From NCBI GenBank assembly GCA_964632165.1, contig CAZWCZ010000045.1, forward strand, positions 1 to 10,333: a stretch of DNA of 10,333 bases, given 5' to 3'. The position numbers and the translations under genes are program-made. The notes below the pieces were generated by a model. It did no database searches and was not told where the DNA came from. It saw only the letters and a program-made list of their open reading frames with translations. The DNA is from SIG299 sp964632165 (GTDB taxonomy: Bacteria; Bacillota; Clostridia; Lachnospirales; Lachnospiraceae). Of this stretch, positions 4,746 to 10,333 are shown one piece after another (position 1 is the stretch's first letter; each line of letters opens with the position of its first letter).

Positions 4746-5834
4746 TTACTTTTTCTTTCTGCGTTCCCGGCGAACCCGATTAATCTGTCGCTCAAAGTCT
4801 CCACTCTGCAAAAGTTCTGCAAGAACATATTGTTCAAACACAGGAACCGTGCAGGAATAAAAGCCAAGCCTTTTTTCAAATGTATTCAAAAGAAGTTTCG
4901 GAAGAACCATATAGCCTACTCGGATAGACGGTGCAATAGTTTCAGAAAACGTATTCAGATAAATGACCGGAACATCGCTTCCCATAGAAAAGATAGGGTC
5001 TACTGCCTTTTTTGATATTGTCAGTTCAGAATCATAATTATCTTCAATAATATAACCATTTCTCTTTTTGACCCAATCCAGATATTCAAGCCGCTTGGAT
5101 ACATTGGCCGTTATGCCGCTTGGATAGCTGTGAAACGGCGTCACATGAAGCACACTTGCTTTTGAATCCTGCAATTCGCAGGATGAAATCCCATCCTGCT
5201 TCAATTTCAAAAATTCGCAGGTAATCCCGTTTGCCTGATACACCTGACGTATTTTTTCATAAGACGGATCTTCTAAAGCAAACACGGCATGCGTATCTTT
5301 CAACATCTGTGCGATCAGACTATATAAATATTCCGCACCGGAACCAATGACAATCTGTTCAGGAGAAACCAGCATACCGTTATTCCTTGCGAGATAAGCC
5401 GAAATAGCTTCCCGAAGTTCTGCGCAGCCATGATTTGGTGACTTTATTAAAATATCAGTATTATAGTCAAGCAATACCTTTCTCATTGTTTTTGCAAGTA
5501 CCGAAAACGGAAATGTATTTTTTTCTGTTGTTGCAGAAGTCAGGGTCATTTTTTTCGGCTGCATCTGGCTTCCGTCTGCTATTGTATGGAATTCCGCCTT
5601 ACGATACGTAACGTAATAGCCGCTCCGTTGTCTGGCTTCCATATAGCCTTCTTCACATAAAATTGCATACGCATGTTGAACCGTGATCACGCTGACCCCT
5701 GTTTCTTCCGCAAGTATCCGTTTGGAAGGAAGCTTTCTTCCGTATGCAAAATTTCCGTCTTCCATATCTTTCCGCAAATACTCATATAACTGCAGATATG
5801 CCGGCTTACCGTTTGCATTGATATGATATTTCAT
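4746..5834 (-). CDS. MocR/PdxR-like regulator, truncated and lacking the PLP lysine
   Basis: MocR regulators fuse a GntR-type winged helix to a fold-type I aminotransferase-like domain that binds PLP. The winged helix is intact (about residues 12-75, with PSKRILAEETGVSVITVQHAY at 36-56). The second domain starts near 105 and keeps PNHGCAELREAI, VIGSGAEYLY, EDPSY, VTPFHSYPSG and EDNYD (Asp265 and Tyr267 equivalents of the cofactor-binding pair). The family motif SFSK reads TFSE: Glu298 (codon GAA) replaces the Schiff-base lysine. The protein ends at 362 aa with a basic RRERRKKK tail; relatives are about 450-480 aa, so the C-terminal small domain is missing. The ATG at 5834 has GGGAG ten bases upstream; a TTG three codons earlier is too close to it. 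The gene starts 29 bp inside the end of ribF and precedes the B6 kinase gene. It may be a decaying gene or a PLP-independent regulator. Confidence 0.85.
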   Translation of the reverse strand: MKYHINANGKPAYLQLYEYLRKDMEDGNFAYGRKLPSKRILAEETGVSVITVQHAYAILCEEGYMEARQRSGYYVTYRKAEFHTIADGSQMQPKKMTLTSATTEKNTFPFSVLAKTMRKVLLDYNTDILIKSPNHGCAELREAISAYLARNNGMLVSPEQIVIGSGAEYLYSLIAQMLKDTHAVFALEDPSYEKIRQVYQANGITCEFLKLKQDGISSCELQDSKASVLHVTPFHSYPSGITANVSKRLEYLDWVKKRNGYIIEDNYDSELTISKKAVDPIFSMGSDVPVIYLNTFSETIAPSIRVGYMVLPKLLLNTFEKRLGFYSCTVPVFEQYVLAELLQSGDFERQINRVRRERRKKK

Positions 5835-6756
5835 TTTCTTCAAGCTCCCTAAAATATATTCTGCCTGTCTCCTTATCTGCAGATAACTGATCTTTCAATT
5901 CTTCCAGATCAGAAAACCTGATTTCTTTTCGTACAAAATGAAGTAATTCAATTTCTGCCGGAAGTCCGTATAATTCTGCATCACAATCATACAAAAAAGT
6001 TTCTGTTGCATAGGAAGCAGAAGTTTCTACCGTCGGTTTTGTTCCGATATCCGTGATCCCATAAAACGATGTTCCTGCAATCTGTGTTCTGGAATAATAT
6101 ACTCCGGCTGCAGGACGAAGTTTCCCATCCGGAAAAGCCACATTAATCGTAGGTGTTCCCAAAGTTCTTCCAACCTTTTTCCCATGATGTACTATTCCTG
6201 AAAATGAATACGGACGACCAAGCATTGCAGTTGCCGAACGCATATCTCCGTTTAAAACGGCTTCACGTATTCTGCTGCTGCTGACTTCAGCCCCTTGACA
6301 GCACTCTTTTTCCATACTTTCAAAAGAAAATCCGTATTTCTCTGCTAATTGTTCCAAAAGAGCGACATTACCCGTACGATCTTTTCCAAACCGAAAATCC
6401 TTCCCGACACATAAGCTTTTCATATGAAGTTTCTCGATCAGAATTTTTTTTACAAAAGCTTCCGGATCTAATCCTCTGTTTTCTTTAGTCATCGGGAACA
6501 GAACATATCCTTCGATCCCAAATTTTTGCAAAGTATCCCGTTTTTCTTTTTCTGTCAATAAAAAAGGCATCTGATTCTTTTCACAAAGATCCGAAGAAAA
6601 ATCAAAGGTAAATACAATCGGCGTACATCCTTTCTCCTTTGTCTGACAGATCCTGTTTAAAAGCTTTTGGTGTCCGATATGGATACCATCAAATTTCCCA
6701 ATTGTAACAGCGGTTTTTTTCCACTGCACCATCTCTGACTTATTTATAATCTTCAT
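5806..6756 (-). CDS. ribF: Bifunctional riboflavin kinase / FAD synthetase RibF
   Basis: RibF phosphorylates riboflavin to FMN and then adenylylates FMN to FAD in the cytoplasm. The 316-aa length fits the two-domain bacterial form. The N-terminal nucleotidyltransferase domain shows GKFDGIHIGH (residues 20-29) and the SSSRIREAV segment. The C-terminal riboflavin kinase domain shows GTPTIN (the PTAN-type Mg-ATP motif), AAGVYY and the ETFLYDCDAELYG stretch containing the catalytic-base Glu. The ATG at 6756 is chosen because AGAGGAAA lies just upstream (GAGG with 6 nt spacing) and the protein begins as relatives do. Reading further upstream would run back into truB. It is 10 bp after truB, the conserved neighbour, and its end overlaps the regulator gene by 29 bp. 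rpsO, often next, is absent. Confidence 0.96.
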   Translation of the reverse strand: MKIINKSEMVQWKKTAVTIGKFDGIHIGHQKLLNRICQTKEKGCTPIVFTFDFSSDLCEKNQMPFLLTEKEKRDTLQKFGIEGYVLFPMTKENRGLDPEAFVKKILIEKLHMKSLCVGKDFRFGKDRTGNVALLEQLAEKYGFSFESMEKECCQGAEVSSSRIREAVLNGDMRSATAMLGRPYSFSGIVHHGKKVGRTLGTPTINVAFPDGKLRPAAGVYYSRTQIAGTSFYGITDIGTKPTVETSASYATETFLYDCDAELYGLPAEIELLHFVRKEIRFSDLEELKDQLSADKETGRIYFRELEENEISYQCKR

Positions 6757-6766
6757 TGCTTTCCTC

Positions 6767-7687
6767 TTAGAGAAACATTTTAAACGGAACATACACGCAG
6801 CCCGTTTTTTCATAAATCCCAAGAAATATATCTTCACTTGTATAAGCACGATAGCGATTCAAAAAAAGGTCATTTTCCGTCTCCGAACCTTCTTCTGACA
6901 ATACTAACGCACTTTCCGGGAGCTGATTCCCGTTCTTTAGCCACTTATCCGCATCTGCTTTTGTCGTTATTTTCCCGCAGGAAGAAAACACATTTTCGAC
7001 AGGTGTCACATGCCCTTCCAATAATCCTTCATCACGCAGTTTCTCAACTTCTGATAATTTTAAACTGTTCTCTACGAAAAATGAACCGGACTTTAAGCGT
7101 ACCAAAGATTTCATGCAGGCACAGGTACCTAACCGTTCTCCTATATCCCTGCACAGGCTGCGGATATAAGTTCCCTTTCCGCAAACCACAGTAATTACCG
7201 CTTCTTTCAGTACGCCTTGTTCTTCCGTTGCATTTTCTACATTTATAGAATATATGGTAACCGGACGTGCTGCACGCTCTATCGTCTTGCCTTCTCTCGC
7301 ATATTCATAGAGCTTTTTCCCGTCTACTTTAATTGCCGAATACATTGGAGGGATCTGTGCATATTCCCCCTGGAATTCTACAACTGTCTCCTCTAAATCC
7401 TTCTTGTTACAGTGTACCGAAAGTTCTTTTACTATGCTTCCGGTCATATCTTCCGTATCTGTTGTGATTCCAAAAACCATCTCTGCACGATAGACTTTTA
7501 TCTTATCGGTCATCATATCGCAAAGCTTTGTGGCTGTCCCCAGACATACCGGAAGCACCCCCTCTGCCTCCGGGTCCAATGTCCCGGTATGTCCGATACG
7601 TTTCATCTTTAAAATGCCACGCAGCTTTGCCACAACGTCATGAGAAGTATATCCTTTTTCTTTATAGATATTGATAATCCCATCCAT
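6767..7687 (-). CDS. truB: tRNA pseudouridine(55) synthase TruB
   Basis: TruB converts U55 to pseudouridine in the T-loop of tRNAs and also acts as a tRNA folding chaperone. The 306-aa protein begins with the family sequence DGIINIYKEKGYTSHDVV and carries HTGTLDP (33-39) with catalytic Asp38. It also has the PPMYSAIKVDGKKLYEYAR and CGKGTYIRSLCRDIG segments. A PUA-like C-terminal portion follows (about 240-306). The ATG at 7687 is preceded by TAGGTT at a nine-base spacing, and the TAG of that motif is the stop codon of rbfA. Its TAA stop touches the ribosome site of ribF, so translation of the three genes is likely coupled. The assignment is secure. Confidence 0.97.
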   Translation of the reverse strand: MDGIINIYKEKGYTSHDVVAKLRGILKMKRIGHTGTLDPEAEGVLPVCLGTATKLCDMMTDKIKVYRAEMVFGITTDTEDMTGSIVKELSVHCNKKDLEETVVEFQGEYAQIPPMYSAIKVDGKKLYEYAREGKTIERAARPVTIYSINVENATEEQGVLKEAVITVVCGKGTYIRSLCRDIGERLGTCACMKSLVRLKSGSFFVENSLKLSEVEKLRDEGLLEGHVTPVENVFSSCGKITTKADADKWLKNGNQLPESALVLSEEGSETENDLFLNRYRAYTSEDIFLGIYEKTGCVYVPFKMFL

Positions 7688-7698
7688 TCTTATATAAC

Positions 7699-8088
7699 CT
7701 ACATCTGATCGTCAGCTGTTTCTTCTCTGTCCGGGATCTCAGCAATCACATCATCGATCAGCTTTGACATGTGTACACCATATTCAATGGACTGGTCTAC
7801 AGTAAAAAACAGCTGTGGTGTGTTACGAAGATTTAGTGTGTGTGCAAGCTTTCCCCGAAGGAACGGAGCTGCACTCTTTAATCCTTTTAAAGTATCCTGC
7901 TGTGCCTGCTTATCTCCGAGAATACTTACATAAACTTTGGCTGTTTTTAAATCCGGAGCAACTTCCACTGCTACAATGGATGTCATTGGATGGATCCTCG
8001 GATCCTTCAGCTCAGAACGGATCAGAACAGAAAGCTCCTTCAGAACTTCCTGGTTGATTCTTGTACTTTTAACACTGTTTTTTCTCAT
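7699..8088 (-). CDS. rbfA: 30S ribosome-binding factor RbfA
   Basis: RbfA binds the immature 30S subunit near helix 1 and the decoding neck of 16S rRNA and promotes late maturation, especially in the cold. The 129-aa length is typical. The KH-like core is recognisable: VLKELSVLIRSELKDPRI, TSIVAVEVAPDLKTAKVYVS and the RGKLAHTLNLRNTPQLFFTVD stretch, then an acidic tail. The ATG at 8088 overlaps the infB stop as ATGA, and GAGG lies ten bases upstream inside infB, so the two genes are translationally coupled. The gene is followed by truB after 11 bp. In many Firmicutes a DHH-family nrnA gene lies between rbfA and truB; it is missing here. Confidence 0.96.
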   Translation of the reverse strand: MRKNSVKSTRINQEVLKELSVLIRSELKDPRIHPMTSIVAVEVAPDLKTAKVYVSILGDKQAQQDTLKGLKSAAPFLRGKLAHTLNLRNTPQLFFTVDQSIEYGVHMSKLIDDVIAEIPDREETADDQM

Positions 8089-10333
8089 TTTCTAGGTACC
8101 TCTACCATCTTATATAATTCTACCTGGTCAAATTCCTGCAGATCGCTGAATTTTTCAAATACAAGACCACATTCATATCCGGTCGCTACTTCTTTTACGT
8201 CATCCTTAAATCTCTTCAAAGATGCAAGCGGTCCGTCAAAAATCTGTGTTCCTTCTCTTGTGATCCTTGCTTTACATCCACGCTCGATCTTACCGTCAAG
8301 AACATACGAACCGGCGATCACACCGATACCGGAAGCCTTAAATGTCTGTCTGACTTCTGCATGGCCGATTACCTTTTCTTCATACTGAGGGTCTAACATG
8401 CCCTTCATTGCTGATTCAACATCTTCGATCGCATTATAAATAACACGATATAATCTGATGTCAATGCCTTCTCGTTCTGCAGTATCCTTTGCTACATTGT
8501 CAACCTTTGTATTAAATCCGATAATGATTGCCTTCGATGCACTGGCTAATGTAACATCCGATTCATTGATGGCACCAACACCGCCATGGATCACACGAAC
8601 TGCAACTTCTTCATTGCTCAATTTCAGCAGGCTTTGCTTTACTGCTTCTACAGATCCCTGAACATCGGCTTTAATGATCAGGTTCAGTTCCTTGATATTT
8701 CCCTCCTGAATCTGATCGAACAAATTAGTAAGATTGAGTGACTTCTTGCTGTCTTCGATCAGTCTTTCTTTATCCTTTGAAATGAATGCTTCTGCAATAG
8801 TTCTTGCTTCCTTTTCATTTTCTGTAGTCATAAATATCTCACCTGCTCCCGGAACACCATTCAGTCCCAGAATTTCTACAGGCGTAGACGGAAAGGCTTC
8901 TTTCACTCTTCTGCCCTTATCGTCTACCATGGCACGGACTTTACCGTAAGCAGAGCCGATCACTATGTTGTCTCCTACATGCAAGGTACCCTTCTGTACC
9001 AGAATAGTTGCAACAGGTCCTCGTCCCTTATCTAACTGTGCCTCAATAACGATACCTCTTGCTTTTCTGTTTGGATTTGCTTTATATTCCGCTACTTCTG
9101 CCGTCAGCAGAACCATCTCCAAAAGCTTGTCGATTCCTTCCTTGGTATGTGCAGATACCGGAACAAAAATGGTGTCGCCACCCCATTCTTCTGCGATCAG
9201 ACCATGCTCGATCATTTCTTGTTTTACACGTTCGATATTTGCAGCCGGCTTATCAATTTTGTTGATTGCCACAATAATTTCAATTCCAGCTGCCTTTGCG
9301 TGGCTGATAGCCTCAACCGTCTGCGGCATAACGCCGTCATCCGCTGCTACAACTAAAATTGCGATATCTGTAGACTTTGCACCACGCATACGCATTGCTG
9401 TAAATGCCTCATGTCCCGGTGTGTCAAGAAATGTGATCTTTTCTCCGTTTGCTTCTACCATATAAGCACCGATGTGCTGTGTGATTCCGCCTGCTTCTCT
9501 TGAAGTAACATTGGTTGCACGGATTGCATCAAGCAAGGAAGTCTTACCATGGTCAACGTGACCCATTACGCATACTACCGGAGGTCTCTTTACCATGTTT
9601 TCTTCTGATTCTTCGCTCTCTTTTAATAATTCTTCCACCAGGTCGACCTTAACTTCTTTCTCAGCAATGATTTCATATTCCAAAGCGATTTCTTCTGCTT
9701 CTTCAAAGGAAATTTCCTGATTGATGGAAACCATCTTTCCTGCAAGGAAAAGCTTTTTAACCAAAGCGGATGCCGGCTGTTTCATTTTATCTGCCAGTTC
9801 TTTTAAAGTTAATGTCTCAGGGATCGTGATCGTTTTGATCTCTTCTTCCTTCTTTTCTTCCTTTACTACTACCGGCTTAATGAAAGCACCCTTTCTGTTC
9901 GGATCCTTTTTCCCTTTCAACAGCTTATCGAAATCTTCCTCATGATCTTTCTTTTTCTCACGAGCCTTATCACGGTCTCTGTTGGAAAATGCTGCGGCTC
10001 TCTGCTCTTTTGTCAGTTCATTTGCAAGGTCGGATTTGATAGAACTCTTTTCTCCGCTCTTATAGTTTTTGGAAGACTGCCTTCTGTCATGTGCTGCATC
10101 CTTATCCATATCTTTATCAAAGAATTTATCTTTTCCGTATCCTCCCTGATTTCCGGAACGGTTTCCAAAATTCTGCGGACGGTCTCCCTGCGGTCTCTGA
10201 CCGTATGGACGGTCTCCCTGCATCGGTCTTCTCTCTCCCTGCGGACGGTCTCCCTGCGGTCTCTGACCATATGGACGATCTCCCTGCATCGGTCTTCTCT
10301 CTCCCTGCGGACGGTCTCCCTGCGGTCTCTGAC
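8085..10333 (-). CDS. infB: Translation initiation factor IF-2, N-terminus cut by the window
   Basis: IF2 is the GTPase that places initiator fMet-tRNA on the 30S subunit and promotes joining of the 50S subunit. About 749 codons lie in the window, and the true start is beyond 10333; the methionines near 10289 are internal repeat residues. From the N-terminus: an Arg/Gln/Gly/Pro-rich repeat region (10173-10333), a charged linker (about 9840-10170), the IF2_N domain (LTLKELADKMKQPASALVKKL, about 9760-9830), then the G domain. The G domain has GHVDHGKT (about 9544-9567), GGITQHIG, DTPGHEAF, NKID and SAHTKEG. Domain II, a linker and the C-terminal fMet-tRNA-binding domain follow. The TGA stop overlaps rbfA by 4 bp. 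It is the first gene of the infB-rbfA-truB-ribF set in the window; nusA would be expected upstream. Confidence 0.97.
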   Translation of the reverse strand, partial: QRPQGDRPQGERRPMQGDRPYGQRPQGDRPQGERRPMQGDRPYGQRPQGDRPQNFGNRSGNQGGYGKDKFFDKDMDKDAAHDRRQSSKNYKSGEKSSIKSDLANELTKEQRAAAFSNRDRDKAREKKKDHEEDFDKLLKGKKDPNRKGAFIKPVVVKEEKKEEEIKTITIPETLTLKELADKMKQPASALVKKLFLAGKMVSINQEISFEEAEEIALEYEIIAEKEVKVDLVEELLKESEESEENMVKRPPVVCVMGHVDHGKTSLLDAIRATNVTSREAGGITQHIGAYMVEANGEKITFLDTPGHEAFTAMRMRGAKSTDIAILVVAADDGVMPQTVEAISHAKAAGIEIIVAINKIDKPAANIERVKQEMIEHGLIAEEWGGDTIFVPVSAHTKEGIDKLLEMVLLTAEVAEYKANPNRKARGIVIEAQLDKGRGPVATILVQKGTLHVGDNIVIGSAYGKVRAMVDDKGRRVKEAFPSTPVEILGLNGVPGAGEIFMTTENEKEARTIAEAFISKDKERLIEDSKKSLNLTNLFDQIQEGNIKELNLIIKADVQGSVEAVKQSLLKLSNEEVAVRVIHGGVGAINESDVTLASASKAIIIGFNTKVDNVAKDTAEREGIDIRLYRVIYNAIEDVESAMKGMLDPQYEEKVIGHAEVRQTFKASGIGVIAGSYVLDGKIERGCKARITREGTQIFDGPLASLKRFKDDVKEVATGYECGLVFEKFSDLQEFDQVELYKMVEVPRK
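10173..10333 (-). repeat. 66-bp tandem repeats in the 5' part of infB
   Basis: Two full 66-bp units (10202-10267 and 10268-10333) and about 29 bp of a third (10173-10201) lie in tandem and run off the window edge. The two full units differ at only two positions, both synonymous third-codon changes (GAT/GAC and TAT/TAC). Each encodes 22 residues built from shorter motifs such as GDRPYGQRPQ, GDRPQ and GERRPMQ, giving a basic, low-complexity and probably disordered N-terminal extension of IF2. The near identity suggests recent duplication or ongoing slippage. Confidence 0.95.

Noticed and set aside
4660..4750. A frameshift in the A-rich end of the regulator gene that, if repaired, would restore the missing C-terminal domain
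   Set aside because: The next frame adds only 29 codons before a TGA at 4662-4660 and shows no recognisable family sequence; the other frame stops after 9 codons. The missing domain is not in the DNA.
6757..6849. N-terminal extension of RibF by 31 codons (open frame starting at 6849)
   Set aside because: The extra segment lies inside truB in another frame, resembles no RibF N-terminus, and the ATG at 6756 has its own ribosome site and matches the family start.
8965..9465. 166-codon plus-strand open frame opposite infB
   Set aside because: It is antisense to the conserved GTPase domain, has no ribosome site or family match that I recognise, and is explained by codon bias on the other strand.
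10013..10270. Arg/Glu-rich 85-codon open frame inside infB
   Set aside because: It is the repeat region and linker of infB read in another frame. The repetitive DNA keeps several frames open, and infB is clearly the real gene.

Overview
The window is a tightly packed block of twelve genes, all on the minus strand, so transcription runs from high to low coordinates. Low to medium GC, strong AGGAGG-type ribosome binding sites and the gene content point to a Firmicute of class Clostridia. The gene order and the Arg/Gly/Gln/Pro-rich repeats at the N-terminus of IF2 look most like Lachnospiraceae. The family-level placement is recalled from such genomes, not computed.

Upstream block (about 10333 to 5806): the translation and ribosome-maturation genes infB (5' end cut by the window), rbfA, truB and ribF. 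They are joined by a 4-bp overlap and gaps of 10-11 bp and look like one transcription unit. The nrnA-type phosphoesterase gene that often sits between rbfA and truB in Firmicutes is absent, and rpsO does not follow ribF.

Middle block (5834 to 3823): a MocR/PdxR-like regulator gene starts inside the end of ribF and is followed by a pyridoxal/pyridoxamine kinase gene. The regulator is unusual. The position of the PLP-binding lysine is Glu298, and the protein stops about 100 residues short of the family length. A candidate promoter with an overlapping dyad lies between the regulator and the kinase.

Downstream block (3761 to 22): ylxM-ffh (signal recognition particle), then rpsP-khpA and rimM-trmD (ribosomal protein S16, KH-domain RNA chaperone, 30S maturation factor, tRNA m1G37 methyltransferase). 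A near-consensus sigma-A promoter with a 17-nt spacer precedes ylxM. Its -10 box and presumed start site lie in one arm of a perfect 15-bp inverted repeat, and the other arm contains the ylxM Shine-Dalgarno sequence. A terminator-like hairpin separates khpA from rimM.

Most of the window is ordinary housekeeping DNA. I do not see a wholly new system. The points worth a second look are the degenerate PLP regulator beside the B6 kinase, the promoter/ribosome-site hairpin before ylxM, the near-identical 66-bp tandem repeats in infB, and the khpA/rimM attenuator. No gap between genes exceeds about 135 bp, and no RNA genes, mobile elements or CRISPR arrays were seen.
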